The position numbers were made by a program, and so were the translations under genes. 64,000 nucleotides of DNA from Candidatus Methylopumilus sp. (GTDB taxonomy: Bacteria; Pseudomonadota; Gammaproteobacteria; Burkholderiales; Methylophilaceae), in contig JAHEEA010000002.1 of assembly GCA_024640945.1 (NCBI GenBank), positions 20,215 to 84,214 on the forward strand, read 5' to 3'. This document shows, piece after piece, positions 53,449-63,984 of the stretch; within the stretch, counting starts at the first letter, position 1, and every line of letters begins with the position of its first letter. The notes under the pieces were generated by a model. It saw only the letters and a program-made list of their open reading frames with translations. It did no database searches and had not been told where the DNA came from.

Positions 53449-54225
53449 ATGGCCGCACTCAAAGTATTTATCACTGGCGCCTCTAGCGGAATCGGGCAAG
53501 CACTTGCTCAAGAATATGCTAGCCAAGGTGCCACTTTGGGTTTGGTTGCGCGTCGTGAAGTTTTATTAAAATCACTTCAAACACAACTCAACACACCTTG
53601 CAGTATTTATGTTGCGGATGTCCGCGATGAAGAGGCAATGCAAGCGGCAGCGAAAGATTTTATTAGCAAATATGGCGTTCCAGATATTGTGATTGCCAAT
53701 GCCGGGGTAAGCGCTGGCACGTTAACTGAAAACAAAGCCGACACAGCAACATTCAGAGCACTGATTGATATTAATGTAATTGGTATGGTGAATACCTTCC
53801 AGCCTTTTACGGCCGCCATGAAAAAAGCACGTCAAGGAAGTCTGGTGGGCATTGCGAGTATTGCTGGTGTCAGAGGCCTACCTGGTGCAGGTGCTTATAG
53901 TGCCTCAAAAGCTGCTGCAATCGCTTACTTAGAAAGTCTACGTGTAGAGATGAGCCAAGATGGTGTGATGGTCACAACAATTGCACCTGGTTATATTAAA
54001 ACGCCAATGACCGACATTAACAAATATCCTATGCCGTTTCTAATGGCGCCTGATGTTGCGGCGAAGAAATTTGCTAAAGCAATTAAACAGAAAAAACGCT
54101 TTATCGTGATTCCATGGCAGATGGGCTGGCTTGCAAAATTGATGCGCTGCTTACCACCTTGGTTATGGGACTTTGCGATGAAAAACGCACCTCATAAAGC
54201 ACACGCTAATTGGGATTGGCTGTAA
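53449..54225 (+). CDS. Short-chain dehydrogenase/reductase
   Basis: A 258-residue classical SDR with the G-A-S-S-G-I-G cofactor motif near residue 10, N-A-G in V-I-A-N-A-G-V-S, catalytic Ser in G-I-A-S-I-A-G-V, and Y-S-A-S-K (Tyr and Lys) near residue 150. A hydrophobic tail segment W-L-A-K-L-M-R-C-L-P-P-W-L-W resembles SDRs of the DltE/YqjQ type. The substrate cannot be told. Its 3' end overlaps the convergent transferase gene by 20 bases. Confidence 0.9.
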   Translation: MAALKVFITGASSGIGQALAQEYASQGATLGLVARREVLLKSLQTQLNTPCSIYVADVRDEEAMQAAAKDFISKYGVPDIVIANAGVSAGTLTENKADTATFRALIDINVIGMVNTFQPFTAAMKKARQGSLVGIASIAGVRGLPGAGAYSASKAAAIAYLESLRVEMSQDGVMVTTIAPGYIKTPMTDINKYPMPFLMAPDVAAKKFAKAIKQKKRFIVIPWQMGWLAKLMRCLPPWLWDFAMKNAPHKAHANWDWL

Positions 54226-55741
54226 CTTCTTTTTGCTTCCAAAGATCTAAATACTCATCTGATTGATTAAGTAAGTCTTCATTCATATCTTCGTATTCAG
54301 TCGCTGGTGGTAAATCAGTGTTCTTAGAAATTGCCGTAAAACCTAATCCCAATTTTCCACCTTCAACTTTGAACCCAACGAACTCTAGAATGGTTGGGAA
54401 CATATCAAAATGTAATACGTCTTCACGATTTTTAGTCACCGGTTTTGCTGAAATAAATCGATTGAAAACATGACGCTCTTTAATGGTATCTAACTTGTGA
54501 GAAACTGGATTTTCCATTGCTAGGTGATCACCTAAAATAACTACATTAGTATCTTTAAAATATCCGCTACGTTTCATAAATAAAACTAACTCAGCCACTT
54601 GATTAGAAGTGCACTCAACAATTCCTGGGAAATCTTTAATGCCATGCGCTTTGCAGTATTTAGAAAAATGGCCATCAGGGCCATGGGTATCAATGGTATT
54701 AAACGTTAAATTGAAAGGTTGTTTCTGTGCATGCAATTGAATAAGTTTTGCCTTCACTAAGGACAATAAATCATCATCATATAAGCCCCAGAAATTCATA
54801 TCCTTTGGCTTTAGATTGCCTTTTAGTTCATCACGACCTAAGACTTCATCATAATGATGATCTTGAAAGAATTTACCTTTACCGGAAAACGCCAAAGCAT
54901 CACTTGCCATATAAACATTGTAATACCCAGCATCATGCAAGATGTCGCCCAAGCAAACTGCATTTGGTAAAAACGATTTAATGTTTTGACCTTGATCATT
55001 ACCATCGTACAAACTTACACTCTTAAGTGGCACAGCACATTGCGTTGCAGTAATGCCTGCAATCGTCCATCCCGTGCCAGGTGCTTGTTTAAAACTACCG
55101 AAGCTTGTACCTTTAAAATAATCCAACCCGCTTAATAAATTCTTACCAAATAGGGCAGGATCCTTATAACTATCCTCAAGACTTTCTACATAAATCAGCA
55201 CTAAATTCTTTGGCCTCACTAAATCCACTTTTACCTTAGCTGGGTAAACGTAGTGCTCTGAAAAATAGTCTTTACCAAATTGGTTGTGTACAAATGCAGT
55301 AACAGAAAACTGCACGCCAAAATAAATACAAGATGCAATTAATAGATAAAGTGGCGCACGATGGCCAATGAACCAATAGAATACTTTTATAAAATGAATG
55401 TTGGCCAAACGTGCCGGCCGAGTAAGCCAGTGTGTAGACCCATGCGTCAAGAATAATGCGATTGAATATTCTATGAGTACTAAAACTAGTGCACTTGCAG
55501 TTGGTATTGCCACGCACCAAGTGAGGAAACTTTTAATCAGTGCCGTGTCGGTATCCACCAAACCTTCCATACCAAACTGCGCATGATATAGCACCTGCTC
55601 AAGAGATGGCTCGCCAAAATTATCAGCAATCCAATAAGCTAAAGTACTTAAAAAGAATGCGGCGAAATAGGTTAAAAAGCGAATAAGGCCGCGTACCAAA
55701 TGTCGATGACGATTGTGAAGTTGTTGAACGCGAGTCAGCAT
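54206..55741 (-). CDS. OpgB/LTA-synthase-like phosphoglycerol transferase
   Basis: A 511-residue membrane enzyme of the sulfatase/alkaline phosphatase fold. About four or five hydrophobic helices occupy the first 150 residues. The periplasmic domain carries the nucleophile region G-T-G-W-T-I-A-G-I-T-A-T-Q-C (like OpgB W-T-x-x-G-M-x-A-S-Q-C), D-T-H-G-P-D-G-H and I-L-G-D-H-L-A-M metal motifs. OpgB moves phosphoglycerol to periplasmic glucans. No opgG or opgH is nearby, so the acceptor is open; ethanolamine or LTA-type transfer is possible. Confidence 0.85.
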   Translation of the reverse strand: MLTRVQQLHNRHRHLVRGLIRFLTYFAAFFLSTLAYWIADNFGEPSLEQVLYHAQFGMEGLVDTDTALIKSFLTWCVAIPTASALVLVLIEYSIALFLTHGSTHWLTRPARLANIHFIKVFYWFIGHRAPLYLLIASCIYFGVQFSVTAFVHNQFGKDYFSEHYVYPAKVKVDLVRPKNLVLIYVESLEDSYKDPALFGKNLLSGLDYFKGTSFGSFKQAPGTGWTIAGITATQCAVPLKSVSLYDGNDQGQNIKSFLPNAVCLGDILHDAGYYNVYMASDALAFSGKGKFFQDHHYDEVLGRDELKGNLKPKDMNFWGLYDDDLLSLVKAKLIQLHAQKQPFNLTFNTIDTHGPDGHFSKYCKAHGIKDFPGIVECTSNQVAELVLFMKRSGYFKDTNVVILGDHLAMENPVSHKLDTIKERHVFNRFISAKPVTKNREDVLHFDMFPTILEFVGFKVEGGKLGLGFTAISKNTDLPPATEYEDMNEDLLNQSDEYLDLWKQKEVTANPN

Positions 55742-55761
55742 AATTTAAAGCCTAACAGACT

Positions 55762-56355
55762 CTATTCAACAGTCACCATATAGTCTTGTTCGGCAGTGAG
55801 ACCCCCAGCGCTGCTCCCAGACTTTTTTAATGTGTTCTCCTCTGAGTCATTGCTGATTGACTCCAAAAGACCGCTGAATTCCTCTGAGAATTCCACATCT
55901 AAGTGATGCTTCTTAGTCTTCTCGTCAAAGAACACTGAGACTTTGCTGAGCAGGGTGTTGACGACACTCTTTCGGTCCTGATCCGAGAGTAAGTCAATCT
56001 GTTCAGGAGACAAATACTCAGCGATTGACGCTACACCATTAAAAGAGTGCAGGTTTCTTGCTTGAGTTGAGGGTTGTCCGCTGAGAATCATATTGTTCTG
56101 TTGAGATTGAGTGAGTTCCGAAGGTCTAATTCTATCGTCACTAAGGTATTTAGTCTCTAGGTTTATTTCTGATGATGGGATCAAATCACTGTCATTGAAA
56201 CCATGGTGATCTAGTTGGATTGAGGAACTAGATTGCGGGAGTTTATCGTGGATCTGCTGGAGAACTCCCTTGATGGCATCCCAGACTAGTTGATCAGTTC
56301 GTGGAAAGATGATGCAAAGACTAACTAACCGCTCAACGATATCCGAACAAGACAT
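55762..56355 (-). pseudogene. Probable C-terminal remnant of a large serine recombinase
   Basis: A 197-residue frame. The segment L-V-W-D-A-I-K-G-V-L-Q-Q-I near residue 23 and L-L-S-D-Q-D-R-K-S-V-V-N-T-L-L plus V-F-F-D-E-K-T-K-K-H-H-L-D-V-E-F near residues 120-160 resemble the region after the zinc ribbon in large serine recombinases. No resolvase catalytic domain or zinc cysteines are present. The frame continues upstream of the first ATG to a stop near 56400, consistent with a truncated gene. Base composition is like the core genome and unlike the A/T-rich pair next to it. It could instead be an unknown intact gene. Confidence 0.45.
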
Positions 56356-56516
56356 ATCAATGTTGTGCAGACGTTTTTGAATTCTTAGAAATTAAACTGA
56401 TCGGTTGTATTCTGATTAACCATATCTAAAGCAGAAAAGGTTAGTCTTGAATTAAATAATTAGGAATACTTTAAATTAGACAGGCATATATCTAAAATTA
56501 TTTGCCGAAGTCAATT

Positions 56517-57341
56517 TTATTGATTTATAAAATCCAACAAAGCATTTACACTTTCCATAAAAGTCGTTTCTTTTTTATACAAACTAGGTGACACAGGAGG
56601 AATCAAAAAACTATCAATCTCTAAGCGTTCACTAAGGTTGATGTATTTTGAATATTGTTTTGCTAGAGTCTCGTCAATCCCTGCATCTGAATAGACAGGA
56701 GTTCCTAGACAAAGCGAATGCCAAATTCTGTAAACCTCAAGTATATTCGGATCATATTTTCCAATATTGATAATTGCTTTTGCTTTTCGAATTTGAATAT
56801 CTCTTTCATGCCCCCAAACATTTTGAAGAACATTCAACTGCAACCCTGCACTTTGAAAAGATTTCAATCTTTGCGCTCTATCTTCATTTAATTTGCCAAA
56901 GAAAAGATAACTTTCACCTCGCTCAAAACCTTTAAATGGCATTAGATCAAAATAACCAAAATTAAAAAGATGTGCAGGTCTTAAGTTAGTACTTAGTTTA
57001 CTTAAATTTGAAATATTGCTATGCGAATAATCAATAAGATTATGCTTAGAAACACACTGAAGATAATTTTGAAACCATGGAGTCTTAGTACCAAGAATTG
57101 GGGCAAGATTGAAATTGAAATAATTCGGTGGCAATTGGATTTGCGGAGAATTATTTATAAACTCTCTATATAAACCAAAAATAATGACTGGACTTGTTGT
57201 ACGAATTAAACGACGCTCATAAATTACTTCAAACCCTAGAGAGTTAATTGAATGAGTAAGCGCTAGAATCAAATCAGAATAAACCCCTCCTAATATGCCA
57301 GGTGATGGAATATCAACAATTGTGATTTCTCTTTTCGTCAT
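56517..57341 (-). CDS. GT-B-like glycosyltransferase
   Basis: A 274-residue protein. The C-terminal half resembles the nucleotide-sugar domain of GT-B or CgeB-type glycosyltransferases: Y-L-F-F-G-K-L-N-E-D-R near residue 145, then I-R-K-A-K-A-I-I-N-I-G-K-Y and L-E-V-Y-R-I-W-H-S-L-C-L-G-T-P-V-Y-S-D-A-G. The N-terminal half is less recognisable. The gene is strikingly A/T-rich. I chose the ATG at 57341, one base after the sulfotransferase stop, over a GTG four codons earlier that would overlap it. The sugar and acceptor are unknown. Confidence 0.65.
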   Translation of the reverse strand: MTKREITIVDIPSPGILGGVYSDLILALTHSINSLGFEVIYERRLIRTTSPVIIFGLYREFINNSPQIQLPPNYFNFNLAPILGTKTPWFQNYLQCVSKHNLIDYSHSNISNLSKLSTNLRPAHLFNFGYFDLMPFKGFERGESYLFFGKLNEDRAQRLKSFQSAGLQLNVLQNVWGHERDIQIRKAKAIINIGKYDPNILEVYRIWHSLCLGTPVYSDAGIDETLAKQYSKYINLSERLEIDSFLIPPVSPSLYKKETTFMESVNALLDFINQ

Positions 57342-57342
57342 T

Positions 57343-58359
57343 TTAATTAACACTTAATTTAACCCAACGACGCCACTTTTCTATAAATTGTTTTTTTATA
57401 TCGGGAGTTTCATTTAGTTTTTTTAAATTTAATATCAAACCGCATGTTTCAAATGAAAATACTTTCTCTACATTTAAGATATTAGACTTGTCTTCATAAG
57501 AATTTTTTATTTCTTTATTATTAAAAAATAAATTTTTTTTACTTAACTCGGAAAATATTTTTCTTATATTCGTTGAAGTCAATAAATCATAGTTTTCATT
57601 TCCACATAACTCATCAACATTATCTAAAATACCATCTGGCAGAACCCTTACTCTATTCTTAACAAATAGTTTAAGAAGAGTATTTAAAGGCAGTCTTTCA
57701 TTAATTCGAGTTTTATTCTGAGGCATTTCTAATTTTTTATAATCAATGCCTACAACATCACAAAAATCAATAACAGTATTATTGTCTATAAGATCATCAT
57801 AGTCTCGATAGATTACTTCTATATCTTCCAATGACTCAAGTGACTTAGATATATCTGAATAATTAAAAACAAATTCCCACTCTTTAAAATCGAATTTATT
57901 TGTAGATATAATTTTATTAAAAAATTTGTTGAACTCGTCACCAAGTCCCGCTTTCAATAACTCAAAATATAGAGAATTAAGATAATCAACTTGATTTCTC
58001 AAATAAATGATGAAACAAACTTTTATATCGTTAGATAAAAAATAATCATTTATTTTCTTTAATCTATTTGGATATAACAAAGAACATTCAAAATCTTCAC
58101 TTGATAGAACAATTTTGCTTTTACCTATGCCCTCAATTTCTTTTAATAATGCTCGCAAATCTCCGAACTCAGATCTAAACCTTCTATCCCGTGAAATTTG
58201 CCATGCTATATTGTGATGCCCATAAAAATTTCTAGGGATACCACTATCTGGATAATAAAAATCTTGGACTAATAGATTTTTTCTATTTTTGAACAACATC
58301 GCTTGGAGGGCGGTAGTGCCAGTTTTATGAAGTCCTGAATGTATGAAAATTTTCTTCAC
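57343..58359 (-). CDS. PAPS-dependent sulfotransferase-like protein
   Basis: A 338-residue soluble protein. The 5'-phosphosulfate loop is visible at the N-terminus: F-I-H-S-G-L-H-K-T-G-T-T-A-L-Q, and the 3'-phosphate region as I-V-L-S-S-E-D-F followed by C-F-I-I-Y-L-R-N-Q-V-D-Y-L-N-S-L-Y. These fit sulfotransferases that modify glycans or cell-surface compounds. It is the most A/T-rich gene in the window and directly precedes the glycosyltransferase, so the two probably act on one product. Both are likely acquired by transfer. Confidence 0.75.
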   Translation of the reverse strand: MKKIFIHSGLHKTGTTALQAMLFKNRKNLLVQDFYYPDSGIPRNFYGHHNIAWQISRDRRFRSEFGDLRALLKEIEGIGKSKIVLSSEDFECSLLYPNRLKKINDYFLSNDIKVCFIIYLRNQVDYLNSLYFELLKAGLGDEFNKFFNKIISTNKFDFKEWEFVFNYSDISKSLESLEDIEVIYRDYDDLIDNNTVIDFCDVVGIDYKKLEMPQNKTRINERLPLNTLLKLFVKNRVRVLPDGILDNVDELCGNENYDLLTSTNIRKIFSELSKKNLFFNNKEIKNSYEDKSNILNVEKVFSFETCGLILNLKKLNETPDIKKQFIEKWRRWVKLSVN

Positions 58360-58405
58360 TTTTACCTTCCTTTAAGATTCATATTAGCATTACACTTTGA
58401 TATAA

Positions 58406-58435
58406 CCAAACACCACAACCCTCACCAAACACCAC
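58406..58435. repeat. Short direct repeat at the edge of the recombinase remnant
   Basis: CCAAACACCAC occurs at 58406-58416 and again at 58425-58435, a 19-base period. It overlaps the stop of the remnant. It may be a local duplication from a rearrangement, but two copies of 11 bases are weak evidence. Confidence 0.4.
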
Positions 58436-58711
58436 CAAGTCTCGCTAACCGCTTCTCATACTTCTTCCGTATCGAGAAAATACTCTGAGCAATAAACCAG
58501 TGTCCTCTTGGTGTTAGGTAACCCGTTTCATTGAAGTAGTTTGCTATCTGACGATCACTCCATGAGCGGGATCTTAGCGTGTTAATAGTGGCAATTAAGT
58601 ATTGCTGATAGGAACTTAGCGGTCGAATGTCGAGAGTCAGTGGTCCGATGCTAACTCTGAGGTTCTTTGCGGTGTTTCTGGGGAGTTTCTGCGGAGCGGG
58701 TCCTAACGAAA
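58422..58711 (-). pseudogene. Serine-recombinase domain remnant next to glmS
   Basis: Reading the minus strand from the glmS stop gives an open frame with no usable start codon that ends in TGA. It contains I-A-T-I-N-T-L-R-S-R-S-W-S-D-R-Q-I-A and Y-F-N-E-T-G-Y-L-T-P-R-G-H-W-F-I-A-Q-S-I-F-S-I-R, which has the pattern of the 'recombinase' domain of large serine recombinases (I-A-x-x-L-N-x-x-G-x-x-T-P-R-G). The frame runs back into glmS in another phase, so its true 5' part is gone. This accounts for most of the 352-base gap 58360-58711. Confidence 0.6.
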
Positions 58712-60544
58712 CTACTCCACGGTTACTGATTTAGCCAGATTTCTTGGTTTATCAACATCTGTGCCTTTTAACAAGGCTGCATGGTAAGCCAATAATTGCA
58801 CTGGGATACTATGCAAAATAGGCGAAAGCAAACCAACATTTCGAGGTGTTCTAATGACATGAACACCATCGCTCGCTGTGAAACGACTATCAGCATCTGC
58901 GAATACAAATAATTCTCCGCCGCGTGCTTTGACTTCTTGCATATTAGATTTCACTTTTTCCAATAAGCTATCATTCGGCGCAATCACAACAATCGGCATA
59001 CTGCTATCAACTAAGGCTAATGGGCCATGCTTTAACTCACCCGCTGGATAAGCTTCAGCATGGATATAAGATATTTCTTTAAGCTTAAGTGCGCCTTCAA
59101 GCGCAATTGGATAATGAATACCGCGCCCTAAAAATAAGGCATTTTGTTTATCTGCAAAAGCTTTTGCCCACTCTCGAATTTGGGGTTCTAAATTCAAGGC
59201 ATGTTGAACGCTAACAGCTAATTGTCTTAAACCATTCAAATGCTCATGTTCTTGTTCAGCTTTGAGCAATCCGCGTTGCTTAGCCAAGGTCACTGCAAGG
59301 ACAAATAACGCAACCAATTGCGTTGTGAATGCCTTGGTTGAGGCAACGCCAATTTCAGCCCCAGCGCGCGTATAAAACACTAATTCGGAGGCACGTGGAA
59401 TTGCACTCTCTAACACATTACAAATCGCTAACGTTAAATTCTGACCAAGCGATTTGGCATGCTTCAACGCTTCCATCGTATCTAGCGTTTCACCAGACTG
59501 CGAAATCGTCACAATTAATTGGCGAGGATTTGGGACAGATTTGCGATAACGATATTCACTCGCAATTTCTACATTTACTGGCAACTGAGCAAGATCTTCT
59601 ATCCAATATTTCGCAGTAAGTGCAGCGTAATAACTGGTCCCTGCCGCTAAAATTAAAATGCTATCTATTTGCTTTAATATTTCATCAGCCTCTGCACCAA
59701 ATAAAGCTGGTGAAAAATGTTTGTCTGCAATGACTGCTTCAAGAGTGTCTGCAATTGCACGTGGCTGTTCATGAATTTCTTTTTGCATAAAGTGGGTATA
59801 AGGACCCAGCTCCATAGATGCAAGCGACACATCACTGATGTGAATTTGGCGTGTAACTGTTTGACCATCACGGCCGTAAATGACTACTTTTTCACGGGTC
59901 ATTTCTGCAACATCGCCATCTTCCAAATACATCACTTTACGTGTCACTGACAAAACAGCTGATACGTCTGAGGCAATGTAATTTGAACCTTCACCTAAAC
60001 CAATTAACAATGGGCAACCAAAGCGCGCAGTAATTAATACATCTGGCTCTTTAACTGAAATAACACCAATCGCAAAAGCGCCCGTGAGTTCTGTCGCAGC
60101 TTTTTGTGTGGCAGCAAGCAGTGTTGCCCCTTGGGTATGATAGTAATGAATGAGATGTGCGATTACTTCAGTATCGGTTTGAGAGATAAAATCATAACCA
60201 AGTGCAATTAAACGACTTCGTTGCTCTTCATGATTTTCAATAATGCCATTATGAACTACGGCAACTTCACCTTTTGAGACATGTGGGTGCGCATTGCTTT
60301 CTGTCACGCCGCCATGCGTTGCCCAACGCGTATGACCAATACCAACTAAGCCACTCAATTGAACTTCATTTGCTTTATCAGTCATTGCAGAGACACGACC
60401 TACAGCACGAACGCGTTCTATACCTTGCGCATTAATTACAGCAACGCCAGCTGAATCGTATCCACGATATTCAAGGCGACTTAAACCCTCTATCAATGTA
60501 GAAACTACATTCTTATTTGAAATTGCACCAACAATGCCGCACAT
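58712..60544 (-). CDS. glmS: Glutamine-fructose-6-phosphate aminotransferase
   Basis: First step of UDP-GlcNAc synthesis. The N-terminal glutaminase opens with nucleophile Cys2 (M-C-G-I-V-G-A). Two SIS domains (about 290-425 and 460-590) carry A-A-G-T-S-Y-Y and [11 protein letters not shown]. The C-terminal [11 protein letters not shown] is the segment encoded by the classical Tn7 attachment site. Its 610 residues are exact for the family. It follows glmU by 29 bases in the order atp-glmU-glmS, as in E. coli. Confidence 0.98.
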   Translation of the reverse strand: MCGIVGAISNKNVVSTLIEGLSRLEYRGYDSAGVAVINAQGIERVRAVGRVSAMTDKANEVQLSGLVGIGHTRWATHGGVTESNAHPHVSKGEVAVVHNGIIENHEEQRSRLIALGYDFISQTDTEVIAHLIHYYHTQGATLLAATQKAATELTGAFAIGVISVKEPDVLITARFGCPLLIGLGEGSNYIASDVSAVLSVTRKVMYLEDGDVAEMTREKVVIYGRDGQTVTRQIHISDVSLASMELGPYTHFMQKEIHEQPRAIADTLEAVIADKHFSPALFGAEADEILKQIDSILILAAGTSYYAALTAKYWIEDLAQLPVNVEIASEYRYRKSVPNPRQLIVTISQSGETLDTMEALKHAKSLGQNLTLAICNVLESAIPRASELVFYTRAGAEIGVASTKAFTTQLVALFVLAVTLAKQRGLLKAEQEHEHLNGLRQLAVSVQHALNLEPQIREWAKAFADKQNALFLGRGIHYPIALEGALKLKEISYIHAEAYPAGELKHGPLALVDSSMPIVVIAPNDSLLEKVKSNMQEVKARGGELFVFADADSRFTASDGVHVIRTPRNVGLLSPILHSIPVQLLAYHAALLKGTDVDKPRNLAKSVTVE

Positions 60545-60573
60545 AGATTTCTTTCTTAACGCTACTTATTTAA

Positions 60574-61947
60574 TTATTTTGACTTTTTAACTGGTCGTTT
60601 CCAGTTGGCAATACTTTTTTGTTCTTTAGCTCTACAGAATGTAAGTTGTCCAGCTGGCGCATCTCTGGTTATTGTTGAGCCGGCTGCAATTGTAGCACCT
60701 TCACCAATGGTCACTGGCGCAACTAATTGAGTATCTGACCCAATAAACGCATTGTCTTCAATAATTGTTTTAAACTTGTTTGCACCATCATAATTACAGG
60801 TGATGGTCCCTGCACCAATATTGACGTTTTTACCTACTACTGCATCGCCAACATAACTCAAATGATTCACTTTTGAACCATCACCAATCGTGCTGTTTTT
60901 AATTTCAACGAAGTTTCCAATGTGCGCATGATCTGCGATTTGAGCACCTGGGCGAAGTCGAGCATAAGGACCTAATTTACATCCAGCATTCACATGAGCT
61001 TGTTCAATATGTGTATAAGCGGCAATTTCCGTACCTGAGCCAATCGTACTATTTTTAATCACACAATATGGACCAACTTTGACCTTATCCGCTAAGGTAA
61101 CTTCACCTTCAAATACACAGCCAACATCAATTTCTACGTCTTTACCTATTTTTAAATCGCCACGCACATCAATTCTGAATGGATCTTGTAATGTTGCACC
61201 TGCATTCATCAATGCCGTTGCATAACGCATCTGATATACACGTTCCAATCCAGAAAGATCCGCTTTTGAATTCACACCTTCTACTGACGACTCATCATTA
61301 GTCACTTCTGCCGCAACCTGATGCCCATCTTTTACAGCGAGCGCAACAATATCTGTCAGGTAATATTCACCTTGCGCGTTGTTATTACTGAGCTGCGCTA
61401 ACCAAGCTTTTAAATGCTGATTATTTGCGGCTATGATGCCTGTGTTTACTTCTGTAATTTGTCTTTGTTGCTCTGTTGCATCTTTATGCTCAACAATGGC
61501 TTCAATAGAAGTTTGTGCATTTCGAACAATACGGCCATATCCTGTTGGATTCGCTTTATTCACCGTAAGCAGGCCTAAGGCCTTCGTCTTATTCAATAAA
61601 GTTTCACAGCTAGTTCGGCTAAGTAATGGCACGTCACCAAGTAATATCAGTGTCGTCGCGTCTTGATCTAAGTGTGGCGCAGCTTGTTGGACGGCATGGC
61701 CAGTACCCAATTGTTCTTTCTGCTCTACCCATACGATATTTTCATGAGCGAATGCTTCTGGAACAGCATTGCCACCGTATCCGTAGACCACAATAATTTT
61801 GCTGGGATTTAATTGTTTTGCAGCATCAATCACATGTTGTAGTAATGCCTTGCCCGCTAATTTATGCAGTACCTTTGGCATCAGCGATTGCATGCGGGTG
61901 CCTTTTCCTGCGGCAAGAATGACGATATTGAGTGATTGAGTTGTCAT
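60574..61947 (-). CDS. glmU: Bifunctional N-acetylglucosamine-1-P uridyltransferase / acetyltransferase
   Basis: Makes UDP-GlcNAc for peptidoglycan and LPS. The N-terminal pyrophosphorylase domain has L-A-A-G-K-G-T-R-M near residue 11 and G-D-V-P-L-L near residue 103. The C-terminal left-handed beta helix (about 250-457) is built of hexapeptide repeats and contains N-F-V-E-I-K-N-S and the catalytic His in V-N-H-L-S-Y-V-G-D. Its 457 residues are typical. It is downstream of atpC across a 127-base gap containing a terminator. Confidence 0.97.
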   Translation of the reverse strand: MTTQSLNIVILAAGKGTRMQSLMPKVLHKLAGKALLQHVIDAAKQLNPSKIIVVYGYGGNAVPEAFAHENIVWVEQKEQLGTGHAVQQAAPHLDQDATTLILLGDVPLLSRTSCETLLNKTKALGLLTVNKANPTGYGRIVRNAQTSIEAIVEHKDATEQQRQITEVNTGIIAANNQHLKAWLAQLSNNNAQGEYYLTDIVALAVKDGHQVAAEVTNDESSVEGVNSKADLSGLERVYQMRYATALMNAGATLQDPFRIDVRGDLKIGKDVEIDVGCVFEGEVTLADKVKVGPYCVIKNSTIGSGTEIAAYTHIEQAHVNAGCKLGPYARLRPGAQIADHAHIGNFVEIKNSTIGDGSKVNHLSYVGDAVVGKNVNIGAGTITCNYDGANKFKTIIEDNAFIGSDTQLVAPVTIGEGATIAAGSTITRDAPAGQLTFCRAKEQKSIANWKRPVKKSK

Positions 61948-62015
61948 ATTTGAATTAACTAATTACATGCATTAAATTGAATTGTTTCATTGTAATTGAA
62001 TACAGACTTGATAAC

Positions 62016-62043
62016 AAAAAAGGCAGCCTAAGCCGCCTTTTTT
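62016..62043. terminator. Terminator after the ATP synthase operon
   Basis: AAAAAAGGC and GCCTTTTTT arms with an inner GC/GC pair and one mismatch, in the 127-base gap between atpC and glmU. On the minus strand it ends the atp transcript, with T-tract from the A-run. Confidence 0.85.
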
Positions 62044-62074
62044 GTTTAACATTTTCGCTAAGAAGCGAACAATA

Positions 62075-62500
62075 TTAATGTACGTTTTTACGAAGTTTTG
62101 CGATGGCTTGTAATTGCGCCAAAGCTTCAACCAATTCTGATTGTGCTGCAGCGTAATTAACTTCACTTGCATTGCTCTTCAAGGTCTCTTCCGCCAAACG
62201 TTTAACTTCTAACGCTTTAGCTTCATCTAAATCATGACCGCGAATCGCAGTGTCTGCAAGCACAGTGACCAAACCTGGCTGAACTTCTAGAATGCCGCCA
62301 GAAACGAAGATTAATTGCTCTTCGCCGTTCTCTGGTAATTTAATACGCAATGCACCTGGTTTAATGCTTGTTAGCATTGGTGTATGGCGTGGATAAATAC
62401 CAACTTCACCCATAATCGCAGGTGCGACAACAAATTCTGCCTCACCTGAGAAAATAGATTCTTCAGCACTCACTACATCGATTTGTATTGTTGTTGCCAT
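62075..62500 (-). CDS. atpC: ATP synthase F1 epsilon subunit
   Basis: Regulatory subunit that links the rotor to the catalytic head. The N-terminal beta sandwich (about 1-85) contains [17 protein letters not shown] and [14 protein letters not shown]. The C-terminal helical hairpin (about 90-140) is Ala/Glu rich. Its 141 residues are typical. It follows atpD by 53 bases. Confidence 0.96.
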   Translation of the reverse strand: MATTIQIDVVSAEESIFSGEAEFVVAPAIMGEVGIYPRHTPMLTSIKPGALRIKLPENGEEQLIFVSGGILEVQPGLVTVLADTAIRGHDLDEAKALEVKRLAEETLKSNASEVNYAAAQSELVEALAQLQAIAKLRKNVH

Positions 62501-62553
62501 ATTGGTTACCTATTTGCTTTCTGTCTGTTTAAGCTAATGAACTTGATAGCCAA

Positions 62554-63984
<1,431 letters not shown>

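Noticed and set aside
58360..58711. Tn7 right or left end after glmS
   Set aside because: No series of about 22-base TnsB-like repeats or terminal TGTGGGCGGACA-type sequence is visible; the gap is mainly the recombinase remnant.
58379..58720. glmS-proximal intrinsic terminator
   Set aside because: I looked for a hairpin with T-tract on the minus strand directly after the glmS stop and found none, which fits displacement of the native 3' region by the insertion.
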